From assembly GCA_003499325.1 (NCBI GenBank), contig DNIP01000069.1, positions 1,325 to 16,428 of the forward strand: a stretch of 15,104 nucleotides of DNA, read 5' to 3'. Below, piece by piece: positions 1 through 6,288 of the stretch. The first letter of the stretch is position 1. Each line of letters begins with the position of its first letter. The notes beneath the pieces were generated by a model. That model saw only the letters and a list, made by a program, of their open reading frames with translations. It was not told where the DNA came from and searched no databases. Both the position numbers and the translations under genes were made by a program. This DNA is from Oscillospiraceae bacterium (lineage in GTDB: Bacteria > Bacillota > Clostridia > Oscillospirales > Acutalibacteraceae).

Positions 1-150
1 TCTCAGCTCAGCGACGCAAAGAGCTACAACGCCGAGCAGGTCAGTATGATCGAGGCGTGCTCCGTCAAGGAGAAGGGCAGCTTTGTCTGGCTGGTCATCA
101 GCGACAAGCAGGCGGACATTAACGCAGAGATCGAGAAAGCGCTGAAATAA
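1..150 (+). CDS. 3' end of an unidentified protein gene (possible DUF4358-like C-terminus)
   Basis: Frame 1 is open from the window edge to a TAA at 148-150 and gives the last 49 residues of a protein whose start lies outside the window. The tail reads as a charged helix (YNAEQVSMIEA), a beta-strand-like hydrophobic stretch (GSFVWLVIS) and a final amphipathic helix ending EIEKALK. This pattern, a 'G-x-[YF]-V-x-[LF]-V-I-S-D' strand followed by a terminal helix, recalls the C-termini of the small clostridial DUF4358 lipoproteins. That is a resemblance from memory, not a demonstrated match. An intrinsic terminator follows within 10 bases, which supports this being a real translated 3' end. It is the only + strand gene in the window and converges on hup. 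Confidence 0.6.
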   Translation, partial: SQLSDAKSYNAEQVSMIEACSVKEKGSFVWLVISDKQADINAEIEKALK

Positions 151-157
151 ACGTATC

Positions 158-191
158 AAAAAACGGTCGTCCGAAAGGACGGCCGTTTTTT
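158..191 (+). terminator. Rho-independent terminator of the left-edge gene
   Basis: A 10-bp stem, ACGGTCGTCC (163-172) with GGACGGCCGT (177-186) and one G-U pair, is closed by a GAAA tetraloop. It is preceded by an A run and followed by a T run (to 191), so the stem can extend by A-U pairs. It starts only a few bases after the TAA at 150. Because of the flanking A and T tracts it could also stop transcription coming from the minus strand. Confidence 0.9.
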
Positions 192-349
192 AGTGAAGAG
201 TGATTTGCTGCTGAAAAGGCTATCAAGCATCAGTAGTATGAAGCAAAACCGTAATATCATCTTAATACGCTATATCTATTACAGCACGATTCCCGATCAT
301 GGTGCCTGTGCCTTGGAGTATGTGTGTTCTCATTCTCTATGCTAATTCC
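192..349. other. Gap between convergent genes, no gene seen
   Basis: This AT-richer stretch lies between the + strand terminator and the two hup terminators. The only start-to-stop frame I noted, a minus-strand ATG frame of about 23 codons, has no Shine-Dalgarno sequence and lies beyond both hup terminators. I see no RNA gene or clear repeat here. Confidence 0.6.
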
Positions 350-372
350 AAAAACAGACGCGAAAGCGTCTG
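350..372 (-). terminator. Second (distal) Rho-independent terminator after hup
   Basis: Read on the minus strand, the perfect 7-bp stem CAGACGC/GCGTCTG with a TTTC loop (355-372) runs directly into TTTTTGG (350-354). It is GC-rich with a U tract, the form of an intrinsic terminator. It lies 25 bases beyond the first hup terminator, so the pair forms a tandem stop. Confidence 0.85.
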
Positions 373-387
373 CCATATACTACTAAC

Positions 388-420
388 AAAAGGAAAGAGC
401 TGACAGTTACCTGTCAGCTC
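388..420 (-). terminator. First (proximal) Rho-independent terminator after hup
   Basis: On the minus strand a perfect 10-bp stem, GAGCTGACAG (411-420) with CTGTCAGCTC (397-406), has a GTAA loop and is followed by the T-rich tail TTTCCTTTTGTT. It begins 17 bases after the hup stop codon. The U tract is interrupted by CC, which may make it leaky and explain the second terminator downstream. Confidence 0.88.
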
Positions 421-437
421 GTCTTATCTGTATCAAA

Positions 438-713
438 TTATTTGTTTACAGCGTCCTTGAAAGCCTTGCCGGCCTTGAATGCGGGAACCTTGGAAGCAGG
501 GATCTCGATCTTAGCGTTAGTTCTGGGATCAACGCCTGTACGAGCATTTCTCTCTCTTCTCTCGAAGGTACCGAAGCCAACGATCTGGATCTTGTCACCG
601 GCAGCGATGGTCTCAACGATGGTGTCGAAGGTAGCGGCTACAGCAGCCTCAGCGTCCTTCTTGGAAATAGCAGCTTTCTCAGCTACAACTGCGATGAGTT
701 CAGACTTTTTCAT
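438..713 (-). CDS. hup: HU-family histone-like DNA-binding protein
   Basis: This is a 91-residue nucleoid protein that binds and bends DNA as a dimer and compacts the chromosome. The start is Met-Lys-Lys-Ser-Glu-Leu, then the dimerising helices with the KKDAEAAV segment, then the '[15 protein letters not shown]' core, and a DNA-binding arm with IEIPAS and [14 protein letters not shown]. These are HU signatures and the length is normal for the family. I chose the ATG at 713 because a strong GGAGGA lies 7 bases upstream; the in-frame TTG at 728 would put that ribosome binding site inside the gene. It lies 45 bases downstream of mazG and is followed by two terminators, so it is the last gene of its transcription unit. 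A single conserved HU is common in Bacillota. In Bacillus-type layouts rqcP (yabO) often lies near here, but none is seen. Confidence 0.97.
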   Translation of the reverse strand: MKKSELIAVVAEKAAISKKDAEAAVAATFDTIVETIAAGDKIQIVGFGTFERRERNARTGVDPRTNAKIEIPASKVPAFKAGKAFKDAVNK

Positions 714-738
714 TTTAGTTTCCTCCAATAATTTTTTT

Positions 739-751
739 GCGGATAGTCCGC
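739..751 (-). promoter_or_regulatory. Small stem-loop in the hup leader
   Basis: GCGGA and TCCGC pair around a 3-base loop in the 45-base gap between mazG and hup, just upstream of an A run and the hup ribosome binding site. On the minus strand it is followed by A, not T, so it is not a terminator for this operon. It may protect or process the hup message. The stem is only 5 bp and could be chance. Confidence 0.3.
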
Positions 752-758
752 TTGCTAT

Positions 759-1544
759 TTATTTAATTTCTTCCCAGAGGGAATCGATTAACGAATCGGG
801 GGCGTTTTTCATGTCGATGCCGCGCTCCTGTGCGAGCGCCTCCACCGCGCGAAAACGCTTGGCGAATTTGTCGGTCGAGCGATAGAGCGCCTGCTCCGCG
901 TCCACACCCGCAAACCGCGCGATGTTGACAACCGAGAACAAGAGATCGCCCAGCTCTTCTTCGATCCTCGCCTTGTCGCCGCTGTCGATCGCCGCGAACA
1001 GCTCACGCTGTTCCTCGGGCACCTTTTGGGCGGCTTCTTCGGCAGAACGGAAGTCCATACCCGACTTTGCAGAGCGCTTCTGCACCTTCTGGGCGCGCAT
1101 GAGCGCCGGAAGGGATCGCGCTACGTCGTCTACGGAATCGGCTGTACTCTTCTGCGACTTGGTCTGCATCTTGATGGCATCCCAATTTTTGAGCACCTCT
1201 TCCGGGGTATCGGCTTCGATGTTACCGAAAACATGGGGATGGCGGATAATCAGCTTCTGACACACATCATTGCAGACGTCGTTGAAATCGAATCGTCCCG
1301 CTTCCTCCTCCATCAAGGAATGGAAGATCACCTGCATCAACACATCACCGAGCTCCTCTTTGAGCAGGGGTGAATCGCCCTTGTCGATCGCCTCGACCGC
1401 CTCATAGGTTTCCTCGATGAAGTTCTGTCGGATGCTCTCGTGCGTCTGCACCCTGTCCCAGGGGCAACCGTCGGGAGCGCGCAGGATCCGCATGATGTGG
1501 ATCAGGTCAGAAATATCATATGCTTCTTTGTACTGAAAATCCAT
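759..1544 (-). CDS. mazG: MazG nucleoside triphosphate pyrophosphohydrolase
   Basis: MazG hydrolyses NTPs and dNTPs, including aberrant ones, to the monophosphate and pyrophosphate with Mg2+ in the cytoplasm. In Bacillota its homologue YabN is often fused to a methylase, but this one is not. The 261 residues match the two-domain enterobacterial length. The N-terminal domain has 'RAPDGCPWD' (about 22-30), then EETYE (44-48) and EELGD (63-67), the metal-binding helices. A second MazG repeat carries EEELGDLLFSVVNIARF and ends in the usual 'W-E-E-I-K' tail. I preferred the ATG at 1544, which has GGAGA 4 bases upstream, over a TTG at 1565 that precedes that ribosome binding site. It sits between the flippase (42-base gap) and hup, echoing the yabM-yabN order of Bacillus. 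Confidence 0.95.
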   Translation of the reverse strand: MDFQYKEAYDISDLIHIMRILRAPDGCPWDRVQTHESIRQNFIEETYEAVEAIDKGDSPLLKEELGDVLMQVIFHSLMEEEAGRFDFNDVCNDVCQKLIIRHPHVFGNIEADTPEEVLKNWDAIKMQTKSQKSTADSVDDVARSLPALMRAQKVQKRSAKSGMDFRSAEEAAQKVPEEQRELFAAIDSGDKARIEEELGDLLFSVVNIARFAGVDAEQALYRSTDKFAKRFRAVEALAQERGIDMKNAPDSLIDSLWEEIK

Positions 1545-1586
1545 ACTCTCTCCAAAAAGCGGCAAAAACCCGCTTCATACCATATA

Positions 1587-3389
1587 TTACCTTAATAAGT
1601 GCAGTTTTTCAAGAATTGTTACAAGATTGTTGCCTTTTGGCAGCATATAGATTTCTTCTTTGTCAAAGGTCTTAATCAGCATCAGTACAACGACGTAAAC
1701 AATGACCGCCACGATGATCGCCGCGATCAGGGAAATCAGGTTGCCTGCGAAGCGATGCACCAACGTATAGACGCCGAACGCGGCACCGGCACAGAGCGCT
1801 GCGGAGATCAGCGGTTTTAAGATCGTGCTGAAGAAGTTCGGCATGACCTTGGAATGGCGGATCAAGAGATACATACCCACAATGCAGACGAAAGAGAACG
1901 CGACCAGCGAACCGACAGCCGCTCCGGTGATGTTCATTTCAACAATATTGACGAACAGATAGTTCGTCACGATCTTGATACCCATGGCGATCGTGCAAAG
2001 GATCAGTGGGAGTTTTACCTTACCGATACCCTGCAGCATGCTGCAGATCGGGGTGGACACAGCGACCACAATGCAGGAGAAGCCCATCACGCGCAGAACG
2101 GAAGCGGCGATCTCCGTCTCCGTTCTCGCGCCGTACAGCAGGGAGATGATCGGATACGGCAGCGCAAACAGCGCAAAGCCCATCGGCAGGGTGAACAGCA
2201 TCGTCATTTTCAGTACCGTCTCAATACTGCGTTTGAGCTCCTTCTTATCCCCCGAGGTGTAGGCTGCGGTCACGTTAGGCAGCGCGGAGGTGCCGAACGC
2301 CTGAGTGATCGTGGTAACCAGCTGCATGAGCGTCAGCGCCATATTGAAGCAGCCGGAAAGGTAGGTATGGATGGTCACACCGTTGTCGGGGGTGGGATGC
2401 GCAGGGATCATTGACCACATTTCCTTCGTATGGTTCGGGAACTGGGCGACCAGTCCGGCAGCATTTGTCTGAGAGGTATTGAACAGAACATTCTGGACGA
2501 CGACGGTATCGATCGATCCGGAAACGTTCATAATCAGCGCGGAGAGACCGATCGGGATAGCGGTCTTCAGCAGAAGCTTGAAGGTCTCGTTCTGGGTACG
2601 CGCATCGACGGAATCGCGGTAAAGGTCATCCGGCACGCTGAACGCGCGCTTGGCATAATAGATACGCAGGAAGATGAACGCGATAAGAGAACCGATGGTG
2701 ATACCGGCGATCGCAGCGGCAACGGAGTAACCCAGAAGGGTCTCCATCGCGACGTGCTCGGACGGGAATATCTTGCCGAAGATCGTATGGCTCTCCGCAA
2801 ATTCCTTCATCCCCATCTTCATCGTCAAATAACCGAGGGCGAGACCGATGAACACCTTTCCGATCGCCTCGAGCACCTCGCTGACGGCGGTCGGGAACAT
2901 ATTGCGCTGACCCTCATAGTAGCCGCGATAGACAGAAACCATACAGCCGAGGAACACGGAGGGAGCCAGCGTCATCATAGAGTAGATGGCGAGCGGCTGT
3001 TTGACGACCTGTACCCAGATAAAGCTGATGGCGATCATCAGGCCGAAGCAGATCGTGCCCATGATGATAAAGAATTTCTTGGAAGTCTTGTGGATAACGG
3101 CGACGTCCTTATAACGCTTCTGGGCGATACTCTCCGCGATCAGTCGGGAGACCGCGATCGGGAATCCCGCCGTCGCGAGCGCAAACAGAGGGTTATAGAC
3201 CTCGTAGGCGTTGCCGAGGATGCCGGCGCCGATACCGGAGAGGTTCTCGCCGAAGGTGCCGTACATACGCGTCAGAAAAACCTTATAAAACATACCCAGC
3301 AGCTTAACAATGACCATGCTGACAGTCATGATCATCGCGCCCTTTAAAAAGGTTTTTGACGTATTCTTACTGAAACTGTCGTTGTTCAT
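1587..3389 (-). CDS. SpoVB/YabM-like polytopic flippase (MOP/MATE-like superfamily, polysaccharide biosynthesis type)
   Basis: This is a 600-residue integral membrane protein with roughly 14 hydrophobic segments. It opens with 'KTFLKGAMIMTVSMVIVKLLGMFYKVF' spread over about residues 12-40 and includes the GxxExxNPLF-like loop seen in lipid-linked oligosaccharide exporters. The C-terminal tail (KEEIYMLPKGN...LEKLHLLR) is characteristic of SpoVB-type clostridial homologues. Such proteins are thought to flip undecaprenyl-linked peptidoglycan or polysaccharide precursors across the membrane. It is longer than Bacillus SpoVB (about 520), with a long soluble-looking loop near the middle (KEMWSMIPAHPTPDNGVTIH). 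The ATG at 3389 follows GGAG at 8 bases; upstream in-frame starts would read through a hairpin-rich leader. The order flippase-mazG-hup matches Bacillus yabM-yabN, so a vegetative YabM-like role is as likely as a sporulation role. Its exact substrate cannot be read from sequence. Confidence 0.88.
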   Translation of the reverse strand: MNNDSFSKNTSKTFLKGAMIMTVSMVIVKLLGMFYKVFLTRMYGTFGENLSGIGAGILGNAYEVYNPLFALATAGFPIAVSRLIAESIAQKRYKDVAVIHKTSKKFFIIMGTICFGLMIAISFIWVQVVKQPLAIYSMMTLAPSVFLGCMVSVYRGYYEGQRNMFPTAVSEVLEAIGKVFIGLALGYLTMKMGMKEFAESHTIFGKIFPSEHVAMETLLGYSVAAAIAGITIGSLIAFIFLRIYYAKRAFSVPDDLYRDSVDARTQNETFKLLLKTAIPIGLSALIMNVSGSIDTVVVQNVLFNTSQTNAAGLVAQFPNHTKEMWSMIPAHPTPDNGVTIHTYLSGCFNMALTLMQLVTTITQAFGTSALPNVTAAYTSGDKKELKRSIETVLKMTMLFTLPMGFALFALPYPIISLLYGARTETEIAASVLRVMGFSCIVVAVSTPICSMLQGIGKVKLPLILCTIAMGIKIVTNYLFVNIVEMNITGAAVGSLVAFSFVCIVGMYLLIRHSKVMPNFFSTILKPLISAALCAGAAFGVYTLVHRFAGNLISLIAAIIVAVIVYVVVLMLIKTFDKEEIYMLPKGNNLVTILEKLHLLR

Positions 3390-3408
3390 AACATCGCTCC
3401 GTTTTTTA

Positions 3409-3451
3409 CTTCTCCTCGGGGAGAAGCGCGTCATTCGCTCCTTTTGGGAGC
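3409..3451 (-). promoter_or_regulatory. Two leader hairpins upstream of the flippase gene
   Basis: In the 118-base gap after hemZ the minus strand carries two stem-loops. The first is GGCTCC...GGAGC around a short CAAAA loop (about 3436-3451). The second is a perfect 7-bp stem, CTTCTCC/GGAGAAG, with a 4-base loop (3409-3426). Neither is followed by a T run on the minus strand (the second runs into TAAAAAAC), so they are not simple terminators. They lie between the predicted promoter and the ribosome binding site, so they would be in the 5' leader. They could be a degraded repeat element or a stability or attenuation structure. Confidence 0.5.
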
Positions 3452-3469
3452 CTGACTTATCAAAGAGGT

Positions 3470-3498
3470 ATTTTATCACAGTGGATGGGAGAATTCAA
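3470..3498 (-). promoter_or_regulatory. Putative sigma-A-type promoter for the flippase-mazG-hup block
   Basis: On the minus strand TTGAAT (-35, 3493-3498) and TAAAAT (-10, 3470-3475) are separated by exactly 17 bases. The -10 is preceded by TGA, giving an extended TGn element. The -35 matches consensus at 4 of 6 positions and the -10 at 5 of 6. It lies 10 bases beyond the hemZ stop codon and about 80 bases before the flippase start. This suggests the flippase block can be transcribed separately from the genes upstream. Confidence 0.55.
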
Positions 3499-3507
3499 CC
3501 GTTTTAT

Positions 3508-4941
3508 CTATGATTTGTTGTATTCACCATAAAATGAGCGTACTCGCGCTTTGCGCTGTATCATCTCGTCAAAACGGCTGATATATTCATACGGATATTT
3601 GAAGTTAAATATGCGCTCGATATAGTCGGAATCGACGTCGCGGAGCTTGCTGACCGCGCCCGCGCCGCAGGCGAGGATCGAATGCGTCTCCTCCATAATG
3701 TAGACGTTGTAGGGGCTGAAACAGCCGGGCTTTGCCCAGCCTGTGTTCTCGAGGTTACTCAGCATCTTGCTCTGGCGGTAGAGGTAATACGGCTCCCAAC
3801 CGCCCTCGGTCAGGCGTTTTGCCGCGTCAGCGAGCATCCGCGCGGTATACTCCTGCTCCTTGACTGCGTCCGATGAATTCAGTCGGGCGGATCGCTTGAC
3901 GGCGAGGGTATGTACCGTGACGCTCTCGGGATCTAAATTTTGCACGATATCGAGCGTATGCGCAAAGCTCTCGGGCGTATCGGAGGTCAGCCCCGCGATC
4001 AGATCCATGTTGATGTTGTCAAAGCCCAGCTCACGCGCCAGACGGAATGCGTCGATCGTCTGCTGCGCCGTGTGTCGGCGCCCGATGCGCTCCAGCACGC
4101 TGTCGTTGAAGGTCTGGGGGTTGATCGAGATACGGGTGACGGGGTGCTTCTTCAAGGTGAGCAGCTTTTCTCGGGTCACGGTATCGGGGCGACCCGCCTC
4201 CACCGTGAACTCGGCGCAATCGGATAGATCAAAGTCCGTCTCGATCTCGTTGAGCAGCAGATCGAGCTCTTCGGCGCTCAGGGTCGTAGGCGTGCCGCCA
4301 CCGATGTAGACGGATTCACACCGCAAGCCCAGCTCCCTCACCAGCTCCGCCGTATAACGGATCTCGGACAACAAGAGGGGCAGATATTTGCCGATCAGCT
4401 TCTTCGCCTTTTCGACCGTCTGACTGACGAAGGAGCAGTAGTTGCACCGCGTCGGGCAGAACGGAATGCTCACATACAGTGAGAATGATCGGCGGTCGGA
4501 GCGTGACAGGATGACCTGCTGATTCTTTCGTACCTGCTGCGCCAATGCGATCTTCTCGCCGCTGACATAGAGCGTATCGCGAAAGTAGCGGCGCGCTTGC
4601 TCTTCCCCATTCCTGTCGCAAAGTCGGGAAAAGAGCTTGATCGGGCGCACACCGGTGAGGATGCCCCACGGCAGCTCGCGGTCATACGCCTGACTGAGCA
4701 GCCGATAGAGCAGCTGTCCCATGGTCAGCTCGTCATCGTCGCTCAGGGGAGCTGACAACGCCTTGCGGAATGTGTCGGTGTACAGCTCGACGCGCACCTC
4801 GTCATGCACCGAGGTCAGCACATAGGGCGCAGATAATGCCGTATATTCGTGCAACACCGCGACCTCCTCGGTAAAGAGGAAGGCGCGGCATAGGTTTTCC
4901 ATTTCATAATGGAATTTGTGGTTGTCGATATAAAGATTCAT
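3508..4941 (-). CDS. hemZ: Oxygen-independent coproporphyrinogen dehydrogenase-like radical SAM enzyme HemZ
   Basis: HemZ belongs to the HemN-related radical SAM family, implicated in the anaerobic conversion of coproporphyrinogen III to protoporphyrinogen IX in haem synthesis. The 477 residues are near the usual length (Bacillus about 500). Seen here: the family motif PWGILTGVRPIKL (91-103); the 4Fe-4S site CPTRCNYC (Cys162, Cys166, Cys169, CxxxCxxC); the SAM-binding GGGTP (214-218); a HemN-like barrel with 'NMDLIAGL'; and a C-terminal region with YYLYRQ. The N-terminal extension (1-150) is what separates HemZ from HemN. No other haem gene is in the window. The start at 4941 has no recognisable ribosome binding site: the upstream sequence is a heptamer repeat array. 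The N-terminus still aligns in style with HemZ, so I kept this start. Confidence 0.93.
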   Translation of the reverse strand: MNLYIDNHKFHYEMENLCRAFLFTEEVAVLHEYTALSAPYVLTSVHDEVRVELYTDTFRKALSAPLSDDDELTMGQLLYRLLSQAYDRELPWGILTGVRPIKLFSRLCDRNGEEQARRYFRDTLYVSGEKIALAQQVRKNQQVILSRSDRRSFSLYVSIPFCPTRCNYCSFVSQTVEKAKKLIGKYLPLLLSEIRYTAELVRELGLRCESVYIGGGTPTTLSAEELDLLLNEIETDFDLSDCAEFTVEAGRPDTVTREKLLTLKKHPVTRISINPQTFNDSVLERIGRRHTAQQTIDAFRLARELGFDNINMDLIAGLTSDTPESFAHTLDIVQNLDPESVTVHTLAVKRSARLNSSDAVKEQEYTARMLADAAKRLTEGGWEPYYLYRQSKMLSNLENTGWAKPGCFSPYNVYIMEETHSILACGAGAVSKLRDVDSDYIERIFNFKYPYEYISRFDEMIQRKARVRSFYGEYNKS

Positions 4942-4943
4942 AG

Positions 4944-5046
4944 ATTAGTGAATAGTGAATAGTGAATAGCGAATAGTGGCGGGCGGGACACCCGCACCCG
5001 TTTGATAGTAATCAACTGACCACTGATCACTGATCACTGATTACTG
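4944..5046. repeat. Paired heptamer arrays with a GC-rich central hairpin (about 103 bases)
   Basis: The left array is TAGTGAA repeated from 4946: three exact copies, one TAGCGAA and a partial copy. The right array is CACTGAT repeated: three exact copies at 5021-5041, flanked by degenerate copies (about 5014-5046). The reverse complement of the left unit (CACTATT) matches the right unit at 5 of 7 bases, so the two arrays are imperfect inverted counterparts. A central GC hairpin, GCGGG/CCCGC with an ACA loop (4983-4995), sits between them. The element fills the whole gap from just past the MBL stop codon to the hemZ start and has no coding frame. It looks like a small mobile or slippage-generated intergenic repeat. 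Confidence 0.8.
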
Positions 5047-5667
5047 TTATTGCATAAAGGGATTGTACTTTCTTTCTCTGTCGAGGGTCGTGAACATATC
5101 GTGCCCGGGATAGACGTTGTAATTGCCGTCCAGATTTTTGAGACGTTCAACGGACTGCATCATGTCGCTCATGGACGAGGTCGGGAAATCGGTACGCCCC
5201 ACACTCGTGCAGAAGAGGGTGTCGCCCGAGAAAATGCAGTCATCGGCGATATAACAGCCGCTGCCCATCGTATGACCGGGGGTCAGCATAAAGCGCAGCT
5301 CTGTCTCGCCCAGTTTGACGGTATCGCCGTCCTCCAGCGCTCGGTCGACCGTAAAGGGCGCGATCGTAAGTCCGTGAGGCTTTGAGAGATTATAGCTCGG
5401 TTCTTTGATGACGGACAACTCCATACGTGACGCGCACACAGTAGGGTGGTACTTTTCGCACAGCTCCGCCGCGCCCATGATGTGGTCATAATGACCGTGG
5501 GTCAGCAGGATATAGTCGAGCTTGCCGCCCTTATCGTCGATCTGCTTGATCAGTTCATCACAATGGTCGGCGGGATCGATCACCGCCAGCTTTCCTGTCG
5601 CTTCATCCTCGATCAGATAAACATTTGTGCCGATCATACCGACCACAAAACAAGTGATATTCATCAT
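5047..5667 (-). CDS. MBL-fold metallo-hydrolase, glyoxalase II-like
   Basis: This 206-residue cytoplasmic enzyme belongs to the metallo-beta-lactamase fold. The metal-binding signature THGHYDH is at 56-62 (HxHxDH, His57, His59, Asp61, His62). It is followed by TPGHTMGS with a further His ligand, FSGDTLF with the bridging Asp, and YPGHD near the end. This is the short, single-domain form that lacks the C-terminal substrate domain of true hydroxyacylglutathione hydrolase, so the substrate is uncertain; thioester hydrolysis is the family guess. The start ATG at 5667 overlaps the dtd stop as ATGA and has GGGGAG 8 bases upstream, so translation is coupled to dtd. The rel-dtd-MBL-hemZ order recurs in clostridia. 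No signal peptide is seen. Confidence 0.93.
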   Translation of the reverse strand: MMNITCFVVGMIGTNVYLIEDEATGKLAVIDPADHCDELIKQIDDKGGKLDYILLTHGHYDHIMGAAELCEKYHPTVCASRMELSVIKEPSYNLSKPHGLTIAPFTVDRALEDGDTVKLGETELRFMLTPGHTMGSGCYIADDCIFSGDTLFCTSVGRTDFPTSSMSDMMQSVERLKNLDGNYNVYPGHDMFTTLDRERKYNPFMQ

Positions 5668-6119
5668 TTTTTCAGCTCCCCGCTGTCGATGATAATGGTG
5701 ACGGGCCCGTCGTTGAGCAATTCGACCTTCATATCCGCGCCGAAAACGCCCTTTTGTACGTCTGTAACGCCCGCCATCTTTATTCTTTTACAGAAACATT
5801 CATATAGTTCGTTTGCCGTATCGGGCTTTGCCGCGCCGAAGAAATCGGGTCGTCTGCCGTGGGAGCAGTTCGCGCACAGGGTGAACTGCGACACCACCAG
5901 CGCCGCGCCGTTCGTGGTCAGCAGGCTGAGATTCATCTTGTCGTCGCTGTCGCTGAAAATGCGCAGGTTCGCGATCTTGTCGGCGAGCACCTCTGCGTCG
6001 CGCTCGGTATCGCCCTGAGCAACGCCGAGCAGGATCAGCAAGCCGTTCTCAATGGCGGAGACCCTCTCCCCCTCAACGGTAACGCTCGCGCGCGTGACAC
6101 GCTGGATCACTGCTTTCAT
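5664..6119 (-). CDS. dtd: D-aminoacyl-tRNA deacylase (D-Tyr-tRNA(Tyr) deacylase)
   Basis: Dtd removes D-amino acids (and glycine mischarged on tRNA-Ala) from tRNA, protecting translation. The 151 residues are the usual length. It starts MKAVIQRV, as most family members do. The catalytic 'SQFTL' loop is at 77-81 with the following GRRPDF, and the C-terminal cross-subunit 'NDGPVT' (136-141) follows [11 protein letters not shown], as expected of the gly-cisPro-type proofreading pocket in dimers. I chose the ATG at 6119 because it starts the family N-terminus directly and has AAAGGG about 10 bases upstream; a start 27 bases earlier would add nine residues that family members lack. It overlaps the MBL gene by 4 bases. 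A 169-base repeat-bearing gap separates it from rel. Confidence 0.96.
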   Translation of the reverse strand: MKAVIQRVTRASVTVEGERVSAIENGLLILLGVAQGDTERDAEVLADKIANLRIFSDSDDKMNLSLLTTNGAALVVSQFTLCANCSHGRRPDFFGAAKPDTANELYECFCKRIKMAGVTDVQKGVFGADMKVELLNDGPVTIIIDSGELKK

Positions 6120-6144
6120 GGTTAACAGCCCTTTCTGTAGTCTC

Positions 6145-6285
6145 ATTTTTGGTAAAGCGAGCTCGGAGGGATTGTTTCATTGCTGAGCGGCAGCGAGTAT
6201 CCCATTCAATTCGGTTGGTCGCTTCGCTCCTTTTGTGCAATCCCTCACCCTCCTACGGAGGGAGCTCCCTTTACCAAAGGGAGCC
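6145..6285. repeat. Long inverted-repeat intergenic element between rel and dtd
   Basis: The left end GGTAAAGCGAGCTC...GGAGGGATTG (6151-6174) is mirrored by the right end, which reads CAATCCCTC (6238-6246) and then GAGCTCCCTTTACC (from about 6262). Inside the right end are two compact hairpins: a 9-bp stem GCTCCCTTT/AAAGGGAGC with an ACC loop (6264-6284) and a 6-bp stem CCCTCC/GGAGGG with a TAC loop (6248-6262). The whole gap is non-coding and begins 4 bases after the rel stop codon. Elements with 'GGCTCCCTTTGGTAAAGGGAGC-like ... GAGGGATTG' ends are familiar to me from gut Ruminococcaceae genomes; that recollection is not proof. It resembles a MITE-like unit or a processing or termination structure. 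Confidence 0.75.
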
Positions 6286-6288
6286 TGT

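Noticed and set aside
192..349. Possible small peptide gene or RNA in the convergent gap
   Set aside because: The only start-to-stop frame I noted on the minus strand is about 23 codons, has no Shine-Dalgarno sequence, and lies beyond the hup terminators. No conserved RNA fold was evident.
2430..3347. 305-codon open frame opposite the flippase
   Set aside because: It is antisense to a clear multi-pass membrane protein. The composition (D, H, R rich with no domains) is that of a shadow frame.
4944..5046. CRISPR-like array
   Set aside because: The repeat units are only 7 bases, back to back with no unique spacers, so it is a tandem and inverted repeat, not a CRISPR.
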